Shown: positions 43,832-56,116 of the stretch, piece by piece
How positions within the stretch are numbered: the first letter of the stretch is position 1
Layout: every line of letters begins with the position of its first letter
The notes under the pieces: generated by a model
Told to the model about the DNA's origin: nothing
Seen by the model: the letters and a program-made list of their open reading frames with translations, nothing else
The model's database searches: none
NCBI GenBank assembly: GCA_023105745.1
Contig: JALGQZ010000009.1
Span: 37,448,359 to 37,512,358, forward strand
Origin: Austropuccinia psidii
Taxonomy: Eukaryota; Basidiomycota; Pucciniomycetes; Pucciniales; Sphaerophragmiaceae
Direction: 5' to 3'
Length of the DNA stretch: 64,000 nucleotides
Position numbers and translations under genes: made by a program

Positions 43832-46800
43832 TGCCTTCAGCTTTGAAGAAATTCCAATATTAGGAAAATGGCCTACCTTAAGTGGTGAAGGAGGATATAA
43901 TAATATGGAATTTATAAAGAAAATTTATATATTTCAAACAGACTTCAGAATAGAAGATGAAAAAAGAAGTGCCAGAGTAAACTCATTATTTACCAAATCA
44001 GCCAAAAAATGGTATTATAAAATGAGACAAGAACATGGTAAACACTCCTGGCCTTGGTGGAAAGCCAAATTATTTCTAAATTGATTACTGACTTTTGTAT
44101 ATTTAGAATGAAAAATCCTTTTTTAAGAAGCCATTTTCAATATTGAGAGGGACAGGCCCTTTTTCTGGTTTCTTAATGATAAGGACAGATTATCTACCCT
44201 CCATCCTTATATGTCTGAAACAATGGTACATAAAACATTATTAAGAAAATTTGGTGGTGACCTAGAGAATGCTATAAGAAGCCGAGGTATTTAGCCTTTT
44301 TCTACAGAAGATTATATCAATGCCTTGGAAGATATCACTACCAGAAAAAAAAGGAATAAAGCCTCAATAGACAATAAAAAGAGTGGGAAACTAATTTAAA
44401 GAATAAAGACCAAAAAAAACCACATGGCCTAGCCTCTTTCAAATTTCATGAATGTGGAAGTAAATTTCATTTGGCTAACACTTGTAATAAGAAAACAAGA
44501 ATTGATGAGGTAGAGATTGAAAAGACTCAAGAAGCCAAGGAAAGAAATGAAGTCACTGTACAAGAAAGTGATTCTGAAACTTATGAAGAGGAAGGGTTAC
44601 CAGATGAACTTAGTATAGAAAGAATAAATGTGTCCTTTTGAAGTAACAGAAGTGAATACAAACTTGCCAAAATATAATGATCAATGTATGGATATCATAA
44701 TTTTGCGAGATGCCAAGATGCAGTAAATCAAACCTTCCAGATGTAGAAACTATGCAGATGGATCCTTTTTTATGATTAATAATGTGATAAACAAAAAAGA
44801 AAGCTAAGAAACATGTTGAATCAGGTGCCTTCTGCACTTGTGTTGGTAAAACATATCTTAATACAATTAATACTAATTGGAAACAAATTTTGATTCCAAT
44901 TGAAGGTATAAAGCTCAGTAGTTCTAGCCAAGATATGCATCTTTTGTGAATTTTTTGAAGCAGAAATAATATTTACTAATCCTGTAGGAAGTATTACAAT
45001 GAAAGCTGAATTTGTTGTTATGAAAAATTGTACCTCACCACATTTCATAATTAGAAATAATTATTGTAATATTTATGGTATTGACATTAATAATCATAAT
45101 GAAAGATATTTCACTATAGGGGAAAAGAAGAGACAAAAATTATCTTTTCCTCTTGAAAAGAAAGAAATAACTGTCATAAGACAAGTGAAAAATCTCAATA
45201 AGAATAAATTTGTGACTGATCAATTAATTGAAGCACAAATTAGTCCTGAATTGACACTAGGAATGAAGGAAGTAGTTTTTGAAATTTCAGTTCAATATAG
45301 GGAAGTCTTTGCTTCCAATGATGAACCACTAAGGGCTATTAAAGGCCATTCAGTGGACATTAAGCTCAATGTGAAAAGACCTTATATCCCACTATCAAGA
45401 AGAGCAGCTTACCCAGCTCGCCCTAGAGCTAGGGAAGCATTAGAACCTGATAGTAATGAACTAAGGAAACTGGAAGTTCGCAGAAATGCTTGAAATAATG
45501 AGGAAGGAGAAGTCACAACCCCTGGAACCATTACTTTTAATCATGATCAATCAAGAATTTTTGGTGATTTTATAGCATTGGATACCTATACCATTCCAGA
45601 AAGTTATCCAATTGCTAGAATCCATGTGAATTTGAATCAATTATCCAAGGAAAGATTAATTACATCTATGGGTCAACTCAAAGTTTTCCATCAGAATGTT
45701 TTGACACCTCATGCTAGGAAATTATTAAGAATAAGTTCTCATTGTGGAATTTATGCTTATTTTAGGATGCTTTTTGGAGTTAAAAATGCACCCTCCAATT
45801 ATCAAAGAATGATGAATACCATTTTTACACATGAATTATAAGATGGATGGTTGATCATATATATTTACTAAATTATCATTTGTTCAGAAATATGGCAATT
45901 CAATTTAGAGAGACTTTCATTAGTAATTAAGAAGATTTCCAAGTGAACATGAAAATATCTTCTAAGAAATTTAACTTTGGGTTTCATGAGCTAAATGCTC
46001 TGGGACATGTAGTTTCAGGACTAAGCCTTGGTGTTGATAAAAACAAATGGCATGAAGTCTTTATAAAACAAACTTTCCAGAACAAGAAAGAACTGATGTT
46101 TTTATTTGGGCTTGATAGTTAATACAGGAAGAACCTTAAAGATTTTGCAATCCATGCCAGATCATTGCACAGAATCCTTGACCAACAAAATGTCTTTGAA
46201 ATGACACAAGAAAGGATTAAGGAATATGAAAGGATCAAGCATTCCTTAACAAATAAACCATTATTATTAAGGACAGACTAGAAGCTTCCTTTCAAGCCAT
46301 ATATGAATTCATGTGGAGGAGCATTAGGTGCAGTGCTTTATGAAGTTCAAATTGTCAATGAAATGCCTTATTAAGGTCAAGTTTGTTTTATCTATAGAAA
46401 AATGAAGCCTACTGAGGCTAGATATGGAGAGAGCCAAATTGAGTGCCTTTACATTTTATGGAATATAGAAAAACTTCATTATTATCTTGATGGTAGTATG
46501 TTTGAGGTGATTACTTACTTTAATTTTGTGAAGTCACTTCCTAGCATGAAAACTCCAAAAAGAAACATGTTAAGAGGGCAGATTGCTATACAGGAGTATA
46601 GAGGAAATATGACCACAGTACATAAAGCTGGAAATATTAATAGAAATGCTTATGGATTGGGTAGATGGGCATTACCGAATACACCTGAAAATCCTTCCTA
46701 CGTTCCTTAAAATTCAGAACCTCAAATTAAAATTGAAGGAATTAAAATCACAGATGTGTTCACAGAATTATTTGAAGAATTTGGAGAAATCTACAAGAAA

Positions 46801-47960
46801 GATAAGAACTGTCATATTATTAATTCTCTTCTTTAAAATAATTTCAAAGAATAAGATTTGGCTAATTCTTTGGATAATATATGGAAAACATAATATGATA
46901 ATGGAAGATTTTTTTTATTTGATTGTATCTTATATCACAGGCTTAAACATAGATGTGTAATGGGAACGTTAATTAACACAATATTACTAGAGTTCCATGC
47001 CAAATTTTGTTTTGTAAATATGTCTGAAGACAGAAAAATGGAAAGGATTAAGACATATTCTTGCTGGCTGTCTTGGAAAAAATATGTCATTTAGTACTGT
47101 CATAATTGTGAAAGGTGTCAAAAGGCCAATAAAGCTGCTGGTAAAACATTTGGTTTGATAATTAATATCCAAGAACCAAGTACCTCACAGGAAGTGGCTC
47201 ATATGGATTGGGTGACTGTCTTGCAAACTGGTGGTGGGAAAATCTACAATACATGTCTTGTTATTGTGGAAAGATACATAAAAACTCCAATCTTTTACCA
47301 TGTAATCAAGATGACACAGCTATGGATACAGCTCTTTTAATTTGGAATGGAGATAAATCTCATACAGGACTCTAAAAAAAATCATCAGTGATAGAGACAA
47401 GAAATTTACTTCAGCTTTATGGACAAACCTACATAAGCATTTAGGCACTAAACTAGCATTTTTACGAGCTTATCATATTAAAACTGGGGGACTAGCTGAA
47501 AAAATTATTCAAACCCTTGTAGACATTATCAGAAGACTTTTTGTGTATGGAATAGAGCTTAAAGACTCTGATGGACTAACCCATTATTGGTGTACACTTA
47601 TATCAGCATTGGAATTATCCTACAAGACTTCCATCCATGCTAAAAGAGGAAACACTATTGAAATGTTGGAAAAATGTTGGAATCCAAAAATTCCAGTTGA
47701 TACTTTGAAGAAAGACTAGTGAATATTCATCCAACTTCATCAATATTTGAATTATTTCTTGATAAATTGAGGCATCATGCAAACCAAAGCAAGAATTAAG
47801 CTTTTGAATATGCTAAACAGAAATGGGAAAAGATTTATTAGACCCCAGAATTAAAAGTAGGGCAGTTAATATTATTGTTGAGCTTGAACTTCAATAATAT
47901 TAAAGGCCCAAAGCAATTGAAATATTAATTTCCAGGACCCTTTATTAAAGCTCTTCATAG
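43832..47960 (+). pseudogene. gag-pol: Element D gag-pol, central part, heavily decayed
   Basis: It resumes D's gag in phase after element A. Recognisable in order: capsid (SGEGGYNNMEF, about 43880); zinc knuckle with its first Cys lost (near 44440-44490); protease with ESGAFCTCVG (44818) in place of D-S-G; RT including FRMLFGVKNAP, with the YIDD box destroyed by a stop near 45869; RNase H; integrase zinc-binding region (CHNCERCQKANKA, about 47100); and DDE core to about 47600. Longest open pieces are 44999-45493, 45578-45841 and 46402-46710. Dozens of stops and frameshifts rule out function. It is cut at 47960 by element C, and the frame continues at 62043. Sequence style is that of A's gag-pol, so D and A are members of the same lineage. 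Confidence 0.85.
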
Positions 47961-50151
47961 TGTGGTATACCTATACCAGTTTAGCTTAATGGACCAATAA
48001 AAAAAAATATCATAATCAAAATAACCTGCTTGTGTAACCTTAAAAAAACTAATATTCTATAAAAAAAAAACCAAAACAAAAAAAAGACAAGTCAGTATTC
48101 TACTTATCTAATGAATATTTGAATTCAAGGAAAGAAAAACCTTGTTATTTAATCTTTGGATTCTAATTTTGTGTAAATTCTTAATAAAAAAAATAATAAT
48201 AATATAAATTATGAAAGCTGTACTATTGTAGTATTACATGGGAATTAATTTCTCTTATTGGTGGAAATTGTGCAGTTGTGGTTGATTTTAATTCAAAATA
48301 TTTTGAGGAAGCCTTATTTAGTTGCTTTTGTTAAGAAGAGTATTGAGATGAGCTCTATTTTAATTAAAAAAAATATTATTATGCTGAGTTGGTGAAGTTA
48401 TATTTGTTTTATTTTTGATGTCATTCTATTTTTCAATATAGAATAGTAGTAGTGTGGATTATTTTAGGTATTCCATTGAGATGATGATAGTGGAAGGGAA
48501 TTGCTTTGAATTTTAATGGTGTAAATTATTTAGTTGACTAGTAGTGCTGATTATTATTAGAAAAAAAAATAGTTAAGGATGTATAGTGTAAAGGGTGACA
48601 AGAGTGATGAGTGGAGTGAAGGTATAAAACCTTATCTTGGTGGTAGTAAATTAGCTATGGGTTTATAAAATGCTTAGTAATCCAAAGGAAGTTGAAAAGG
48701 AGCTAGTATTCATATGCATATGCATGAAACAGCTTGAGAAAACCCTAAACCCTAACCCTATTCCCCCTAAAGAATATAAATAGTCGAACTTTTTTCCTCT
48801 CCAGACTTTTTCCCATCTGGAAATTGTAACTTCTACTTATTTTTTCCAAATCCCTTATCTAAGAGGTTAAATTAGAAAATTGTTTGATAAATTAAGCTTA
48901 GTAATTGAGGTTCGTTGTTGACATAGATCAAGAGAACCAATAGTGTGAAAAGATTTTAATTCATCCCTCACTAGCAGGCAGACTAGTAATCATAATAATT
49001 AGGATCTTAACACTTGAAGCTCAAGAGTAAGGCATCTCTGGAGTTTAGTGATTAAACCTTAAAAGTAATTTTTAGAGAGTTTTAAAATAAAACCATCACT
49101 TTAAAGTAATTTTCTCAGATTTTAAAATAAAACCTGAATTTTTCAAAGTAATTTTACTACTTTTAAGCTAAAGTAGAACCCCTTAAATCAATTCAATTCA
49201 TCAATATACATATACAACTAAAATAAAACCCATCAACAACCTCAACTAAATTATTCAACATAATCAACAACATTTTCACATTCCTATTCACATTAATCAC
49301 CCATCCATTCAGAAGTTATAAGAAACAATTTTCACATTATACTGGAAATATATTTTTTTTCAGTCCTGAACTACCACTAAATTAATAACTTTAAATTAAA
49401 TTAATACTACTCCTATTCTACAATCAATATTCAAAACCAACAGCTTACCATTGTATAAGACCAAAAGGTTTGTTGAAATAATAAGCTATAAATTTATTAT
49501 TTTTTATAACCTCACAAAACATCTCACATATTATACTGTAGTAGTTGAATTTTCTTTAGGTTATAAATATAGCTCAACACACAGTTAATTTAACTTATTT
49601 TACCTAGATATATTTCAAGTTACTTTTCCCTTATTAATCATATACTGCTATAAGTGATATCAAGTGCTATTTATTTCTCTCTCATATTGTAACTGTCTGT
49701 ACTGTTTCACTCAAAAAAATAATATATATATATATATATAAGAGTTTTGTTTGGATTGTTTAATAGTAAGAAGTGTGTTCTTCTTTCTTTTTTTTTATTT
49801 CATTTATTATCTTTTGTAAAATTATTTTGGTGTAATTCAACCAGATTTTCTGGAAGTTTTTAAAAGTATTTAATTATTAAGGTTTTAACTAACCATTGTT
49901 TTAAGTAGAGCAAAGTCTGATTAGAGATTGTTGAGTACAATATTTTCTGATCAAGTCACTATCAATAATAAAATTGATTTGGTGAACTCAGTAAAGATAA
50001 CTTAGCATATTAGGAAGGGCAGTCTAGATTATTCTAGCACACGAGCAGAGCAAGGGTTACAAGTCCCAAACAGCAATTCAAAACTGTTTTCTTGTAATTT
50101 CCCCTTCCAGGTACTGCCTCATTTTATCCCACACGCAGAGGAGTTCCCACA
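47961..50151 (+). repeat. Left LTR of element C
   Basis: 2191 bp, TG...CA. It contains a telomere-like CCCTAAACCCTAACCCTA at 48743-48760, a TATA box at 48775-48783 and a (TA)n run near 49723-49741. Confidence 0.95.
48743..48783 (+). promoter_or_regulatory. Telomere-like motif and TATA box of the element C left LTR
   Basis: CCCTAAACCCTAACCCTA is followed 14 bp later by TATAAATAG. The arrangement is repeated at 60627-60667 in the right LTR. Position suggests a core promoter with a telobox-like upstream element. Confidence 0.6.
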
Positions 50152-50173
50152 TCTGGTGTCCCAACAGTGGCAG
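50152..50173 (+). other. Primer-binding site of element C
   Basis: TCTGGTGTCCCAACAGTGGC follows the LTR at once; TGG begins 2 bases in. It is unrelated to the A/B type, so C uses a different tRNA and belongs to another lineage. Confidence 0.7.
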
Positions 50174-50531
50174 GCAGATGGGAATATAATCAGAATAATT
50201 TCAGCTTGATCTTAAAAATAATAATAATAAATAAATATATTTTTGAAAACTGGAATCAAATAATTTTACATATAAGAAGGAAACATCATCATCTCCCCAT
50301 TCATCATCAAAAGCCTCATCTGAATCATATCATTACTATTACCCATTAAAACAATTTACACCACCAGGACAAGAATCACAAGCAGATTCTAGCTTACTGG
50401 TTTCCACCCCAAAAACAAGGAAGAAGGAAGAGGAAAGGTTGAAAGAATTCTTTTTCAGCCTTATTCAAGACTTCAAAAGTAGAAAGCAGAAAGAAGGGAA
50501 ATTTGAAGGAAGATCCTACAAAATAGAACAA

Positions 50532-53500
50532 ATGGAACAGTCAACATCAAAATTACCACCTTTGCCTGAAGATACTGTTGAAGAACAGTATGAGGAAGAG
50601 AGTGAAGAAGAAGATCAATCTGAACATGTAAAAAATATTTTAAGTCAGTTGCAGATTCTCCTGACAGGATCAAAGAAGAAGAAAGGTAAAAGAAGAGAAT
50701 CAACATCATACACACCAGGAGCTAGTCCTAGTGAAGCTACTTTACCCAGACATGTTAGACCAGAAGAATCACCAATTTCACCAACACCTGGACCTAGAGC
50801 AACCTCTACTCCAGCAACAGAGCCAAGATCATCAAATGTTCCAAGAAAAGTTTTTGTTTCAACACCAACACATCCAAGTCCATTACATCAGGAAATTCCA
50901 AGACAAGAAAGATCTGTAGTAAAAATAAAAGCAAAAAATTATAATCTTAATTTCAATGGTGAAGAAGTTGAAAAATTTATCAAGAAGATTGAAAGAATAG
51001 CCCAAATTGAAGGTGCAACAGAAGAAGATCTGGCAATGCAGATGGCCTTCTGGACAACAGATTCCAAAATTAGTGATGCAATAGAAGCTATGCCTGGTTA
51101 TGAGGAAGGAAACTGGACACAGCTCAAGAAAGATCTCATTACTAAGTGGGGAAGAGTGGAACCTGAGAGAAGATACAGAAAGGATTCCCTTCTAAAATTA
51201 TTCAATGATACCCAAGATAATGGAGGAATTAGTACTCTTTCACAGTATAAAATGTTTATTGGAGAATATGAAACAATTATCACTTACCTTCTAAGATATA
51301 AATATATTCCCCAGGATAATATGTACCATGAAGACATTTTTGATTGTCTTTCTTCTGATGTCAAAGGAGCTATTAGCAAAGAGATGATTAAGGAAAATGT
51401 AATGGTTAGAGCAGAAGATGGAGGATATCTTATACCACCTATGAGAGTATTGAAAAAGTATATTGAGCAAGAATTGGAAGCTAGAATATTAGTAACCAAA
51501 AGACTTTCTTCCCCACATAGGAAAGAAAGAGGTGACTATGGAGTGAAAGAAAGAAAAGTACAGTTCAAAGAAGAGTCATTTCCAGGAATGCAGGAAGCAC
51601 TGAAGAAGATGAAAGAGCTTACAAAATCCCTCAAAGAACAGCAGGAACCCTCTAAAAAAGAAATATTAAAGGAAAAGGATGATATTAAACAGTTCATGGA
51701 TCAACTTAGTGAGCTAACAAGTCTTGCTACAACTCAGAAAAGAAACCCAATTCAATTTCAGACATCAAATCAGGAATTAAATACAAAATCTAATCAAATT
51801 CCAGCTTCATCAAGTCATTTCCCTTATATTCCAGCACAACAAGGACCTAGAACACAGTATAAGTGTACCTATTGTCTGAAGGATGGACATACTGTTAGCA
51901 GGTGTAATGATTTAACAGAAGATATTGAAAAACGTATTGTACGTAAAACTGGAAGTTCTTTCTATTTTCCTAATTTTCAAAGAGTCCCAATTGAAGGAGA
52001 ACAGATACCAAGGGATCTAGTAAGACAGTTTGCAGCTGAACAAGAAGTTCTCACCAAGAAGTTTCTAGAAAAGAAAGATAAAAAAGTACCAAAAGATGAA
52101 GAACAAAAGAAAGAAGAAAAGTCAACAGCTGTAGTCTCAATGGAAAATTGGGGTGAATGGCAACCACCATGCATTTCTACTGGAATAGAGCAATCAAATA
52201 TTAATTTTGGATTAAGACAGACTAAGCAAAGAATGGAAAGGGAAGAAAGAAATAAATCACAATCTTTAAATATTCCTGAAAAGTTACCAGTCCAATCTAA
52301 AGAGGTAATAAAAAAGAAAGTTAGTTTTCCAGGTGGATATATTGAAGAAGAAGATACAGAGGAAGGTGAAAGAGTTATTATACCTTCAAAATACAAGGAG
52401 CCTAAGGATCCAAATATTATTAAAGAACCAGAATCTAAGCCAGTTCAACAGCCAATTCTTGAAGGGATTAAAGAAAAATCACCTGTGAAGAAACAAGAAT
52501 CAGAAAAATTGTTTTCCAAGCTAGCTCACAAGGATTTGACACCTAGAAAATCAGTAATAAAAGAAGAAGATGGAGATTCAATAATTGAGAAGGTTATGAA
52601 GAAAGTTTTAGATCAAAAGATTCATCTCACCTTAGAAGAAATACTGACAATTTCACCCAGTTTTACAGACCAACTCAAGTTCTTATCTGAAAAGGAAAAG
52701 AAGTATTTAATGTCAATGAAGTCAATTAACAACCAAGAACAATTAGTAACTCCAGAAGAAGTGATTATTGATGAAAAAATGCATTATGCTTGTCCCCTAG
52801 GTATGATCGATGTATCAATTGGTCAAGAAGGCTATAAACTAAAAGCATTGGTTGATACTGGTGCTGAGCTGAATATTATCCCAGAGATTGAGTCCATTAA
52901 AGCAAAATTAACCATGAGAGCTTTGAATATGCGTCTAAAAGGTATTGGAGGCCATAGTACAGCAGTTGTTGGACTTGCTGAAAATACTCTGTTAGTTCTA
53001 CCATCTGATGAGGAGAGGAAGATTCACTTTTTTGTTGCCAGAGGTGCAGTTCATACTGTAATTGGTAGGCCATTTTTAGCTGATAATGGAATTAGACTTG
53101 AGCATTCTCAAGATCAAGGAGAAATATTGAGTTATAGAGAATCAGATGGTAAAAGACTTTGTATTCCAATTTGCTCACCTGAAGCAAAAGGATGGCATTC
53201 AGTACCACCAAAAGGGATGGAATTATGTAACATGGTGAAAGCTTCAGACTGGAAAGATGCAGATGAGGATAATTCTAAAATTAAATCAAGAGAGATATCA
53301 AATGTTGTCACTTCAAAGGGGAGAAAAAATGTTAAGTTCTATGTCCAAGAGGAATTGGATAATCAGAATCAGAGTAATATTCCAAGTCAAGGTCAGAACT
53401 TATCCATTAAGTCAAACCCACCAAGTAAACTAAAAGCATTTTTTAAAAAATTGAAGTTTTCAAAACCAATCAAAGTCAACCAAGAACAAAAAGAACTAGA

Positions 53501-54893
53501 ACCTACAGTGGTAAAAAAGAATAAAGACCACCATAAAGTTAAGAGAATGTTAGCAAAGGCAGTTGAGAAAATGAAAAGGAATAAAAATGAGGTTATTAGC
53601 TTTGATTTCCAATGTAAAGGTGCTACACCAACTATATTAGGAGATAGTTCTATACCTTTGAATTTCAATGAAGTTCAACCTGTTTCAACCACATTGCAAC
53701 CAACTCTTTATCAATCAAATGAAATAAAGGAACAAAAATCTTATGAAGGAGAACAAATCATATCACCTGAACCCAAACCAAAATTGAACATAAGCTATAT
53801 TAAAATGGAAGAAAAATCCATTGGAAGCGAGAAAGGTGAGTCTTCTGAACAAGAAAATGAATTTTGTGATAGCTTGAATCCTATTTTTTCTAGTTTTTCC
53901 CCAGTATATGTAAGAGTAGGTTGGGAGGAATATCCTGTTATGGCAATAATGAATCCAGACTTAGACATAAATATTATACCAATGAAAATGGCTTTACACA
54001 TTGGAATAAGTCCTAATAAAAGGAAATCAAAAGGAAAGTTAGAAAATAAACTCACTAAAAGGTACATAAACAGAGTTCAAATAATACTACCTACAGATGA
54101 AACAATCTACATGTTATTCATGATTGAGGGAAATGAAAATCACTTAATCCTAGGTAAAGAATTTTGTGATTATTTTTCTTTGGTTCAGAAATTTAATAAA
54201 CTATTTGAAGAGGAAAAGAAGGATGAAGATTATCAGTTCAATGTAAATAGCTCCAAGCTAATGAAAACAAACTATGAAGAATTATTAATAAAAGATGAAA
54301 GCAAAGATGATTTAATTAAGGACTTAGCTGAAAATATTGGGGAATCCTGGTCCAATATAGATAATTTACCTCAAGAGCATGGTGGAGATAATCAGAATCA
54401 GCTCACAGAAGAGGAAAAAGAAATACTAGAATTATTTAATGGTTTTTTTAATTTTGAAGCTCAAAACTCAGAAGCAAAAAGTTTAGCCCAAAATATGGAG
54501 TTAAATAATCCTGATTACTTTAATAAAAAATACACTTACCCTGAAGAAATCCCAAATACTCAATCTCAATCTCAAAATGATATTACAAATCATCCAATAC
54601 CAATTCTTGAAGAAAAGAAAATTACTAGAAATAGAAGGGTGAAGCAATTTACTAAAAATTGTCCAAAAGATAATTCTATATCTGTGAATAAGGTGAGTGT
54701 TAGTTTAAACTTAGACTTTAGTAATAAGACAAAAAGCCCATATTTCTTCAAAAAGCTTCAATTAAACCTTGAAAAAGAGTTAAATAGGTTTTTCAATAGT
54801 AAAATGGAAAGTAAAATGTCTTTTAGATTTGAAAGAAGAAAGAAATCAAGTAAAAGATCCAAATACAAATTTGGAGCAAGGAAATCAGGTTGA
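50532..54893 (+). CDS. gag-pro: Element C gag-protease polyprotein (1453 aa from first ATG)
   Basis: The frame is open from 50439; the first ATG is at 50532, so the true start could lie in an upstream exon. An acidic, then Pro/Ser-rich N-terminus leads to a capsid-like domain at about residues 135-330 (YNLNFNGEEVEKFIKKIER; GNWTQLKKDLITKWG). A CCHC knuckle CTYCLKDGHTVSRC begins at residue 445 (51864). A long Lys/Glu-rich linker follows. A retropepsin-like domain has LVDTGAELNIIP with Asp at residue 775 (52854) and GRPFLADNGIRL as its closing motif. A second domain near residues 1120-1215 mimics the same fold (MNPDLDINIIP; LILGKEFCDYF) with Asn-Pro-Asp where Asp-Thr-Gly should be. A charged tail follows. 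No RT, RNase H or integrase is present. The frame is intact. It should form particles but depends on another element for replication. Confidence 0.85.
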   Translation: MEQSTSKLPPLPEDTVEEQYEEESEEEDQSEHVKNILSQLQILLTGSKKKKGKRRESTSYTPGASPSEATLPRHVRPEESPISPTPGPRATSTPATEPRSSNVPRKVFVSTPTHPSPLHQEIPRQERSVVKIKAKNYNLNFNGEEVEKFIKKIERIAQIEGATEEDLAMQMAFWTTDSKISDAIEAMPGYEEGNWTQLKKDLITKWGRVEPERRYRKDSLLKLFNDTQDNGGISTLSQYKMFIGEYETIITYLLRYKYIPQDNMYHEDIFDCLSSDVKGAISKEMIKENVMVRAEDGGYLIPPMRVLKKYIEQELEARILVTKRLSSPHRKERGDYGVKERKVQFKEESFPGMQEALKKMKELTKSLKEQQEPSKKEILKEKDDIKQFMDQLSELTSLATTQKRNPIQFQTSNQELNTKSNQIPASSSHFPYIPAQQGPRTQYKCTYCLKDGHTVSRCNDLTEDIEKRIVRKTGSSFYFPNFQRVPIEGEQIPRDLVRQFAAEQEVLTKKFLEKKDKKVPKDEEQKKEEKSTAVVSMENWGEWQPPCISTGIEQSNINFGLRQTKQRMEREERNKSQSLNIPEKLPVQSKEVIKKKVSFPGGYIEEEDTEEGERVIIPSKYKEPKDPNIIKEPESKPVQQPILEGIKEKSPVKKQESEKLFSKLAHKDLTPRKSVIKEEDGDSIIEKVMKKVLDQKIHLTLEEILTISPSFTDQLKFLSEKEKKYLMSMKSINNQEQLVTPEEVIIDEKMHYACPLGMIDVSIGQEGYKLKALVDTGAELNIIPEIESIKAKLTMRALNMRLKGIGGHSTAVVGLAENTLLVLPSDEERKIHFFVARGAVHTVIGRPFLADNGIRLEHSQDQGEILSYRESDGKRLCIPICSPEAKGWHSVPPKGMELCNMVKASDWKDADEDNSKIKSREISNVVTSKGRKNVKFYVQEELDNQNQSNIPSQGQNLSIKSNPPSKLKAFFKKLKFSKPIKVNQEQKELEPTVVKKNKDHHKVKRMLAKAVEKMKRNKNEVISFDFQCKGATPTILGDSSIPLNFNEVQPVSTTLQPTLYQSNEIKEQKSYEGEQIISPEPKPKLNISYIKMEEKSIGSEKGESSEQENEFCDSLNPIFSSFSPVYVRVGWEEYPVMAIMNPDLDINIIPMKMALHIGISPNKRKSKGKLENKLTKRYINRVQIILPTDETIYMLFMIEGNENHLILGKEFCDYFSLVQKFNKLFEEEKKDEDYQFNVNSSKLMKTNYEELLIKDESKDDLIKDLAENIGESWSNIDNLPQEHGGDNQNQLTEEEKEILELFNGFFNFEAQNSEAKSLAQNMELNNPDYFNKKYTYPEEIPNTQSQSQNDITNHPIPILEEKKITRNRRVKQFTKNCPKDNSISVNKVSVSLNLDFSNKTKSPYFFKKLQLNLEKELNRFFNSKMESKMSFRFERRKKSSKRSKYKFGARKSG

Positions 54894-55701
54894 AAATTTC
54901 ATCTTATAAATTGATCAATTGGTTATCTATTTCTTATTTTTATTTTTATTTTCTACTTCATTTTATTTAATTTGTTTGATTTTTTTCTTTATTTTATGTT
55001 GTTTTATTTTAATCATTATTATTATTATTTTATTTTTTGAGCCTTATATTATAGTATGAATGAGTTCTGGTGCATATTTAATTATTTTCTATTTTATTAT
55101 TTTTATTTATATTTTATTTAAATTTTATTTTATATTTTATTTTATATTTTATTTTATTGGATTATTTTGATTATTTTTTTTCAAGCCCTGTAAAAATGTA
55201 TGCTTCATATATGTATCATTCCTGTTTAATTTTTTGTGAATCTATATATAAATAAAGAAAAAAAATAAATAAAAAAAATGAATAAGTATTATAAAAAAAA
55301 AAAAAAAAGAAGGCTTAACTAAAAGACTTTTTTTCTCTTGGGTTCTTGTTCGTTGTTTTATTTTTAATTATTTTTTATTTTATTTAATTTTTTATTTTTT
55401 CGTTCCTTATTTGGCTTACCTTTCAATTCGTTTCCAATTTTTTATTTTTTTGTTCGCTCTGATCTTATTAGGGGGGGCAGGCTTAAAGCCAAGATATTAA
55501 AGGAAAATAAATAAATAATAATAAATATTATTATTTAAATCTCATTCCATTTCAATAAGATAGCCCAGTAAAAAAAAAACAAATAATAAAAAAAAGAGAA
55601 AAGAAAGAAAATTGGGTCACTAGCTCTGTACAATTAAACTAAGAGTTTTTTTTTTCGTTTTCGTTTATTTATGTTTATTTTATTTATTTTTTTATTCGGT
55701 G

Positions 55702-55739
<38 letters not shown>

Positions 55740-55904
55740 GCATATTTTTTTTTATTTTATCAAGTTTTTTTTTAAAAAAAAGAAAAAAAATAACAAAAAA
55801 AATAATATATAAAAACAACCAAAAAGCACTTTTGGTTTGCTAGGACTAGACCCTTAAAAAATTATATAATAAGAAGGGATAATTAGTGATATTTCTTTGA
55901 ATTA

Positions 55905-55948
<44 letters not shown>

Positions 55949-56100
55949 AAAAAGAAAAAAGACGTACTTTAACGTTTAGCGAAAATATAATGGTGGAGTT
56001 TCTTGCTGCTCGGCCAATCTTACAGCAGCACTTTTTTTTTAAAAAAAAAATACAAATAAAAAAATAAATAAATTAATAACGAAAATATGTATATATATAT
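54894..56100. other. AT-rich tail of element C, first part, without a sense gene
   Basis: It has long T-rich and A-rich tracts, including poly-A runs at about 55701-55734 and 55912-55944, and no open frame of note. One GC-richer island at about 55962-56030 (TTGCTGCTCGGCCAATC) resembles those at 57290-58010 and may be an exon on the minus strand. Confidence 0.5.
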
Positions 56101-56116
56101 AGCAAAATAGACTTAC

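Noticed and set aside
48743..48760. Telomere end or interstitial telomere
   Set aside because: Only about three units, present at the same place in both LTRs of C; it is part of the LTR.
55701..55734. Poly-A run as the tail of a LINE or processed transcript
   Set aside because: It lies within a C tail full of A and T tracts, with no non-LTR sequence upstream and no flanking duplication.
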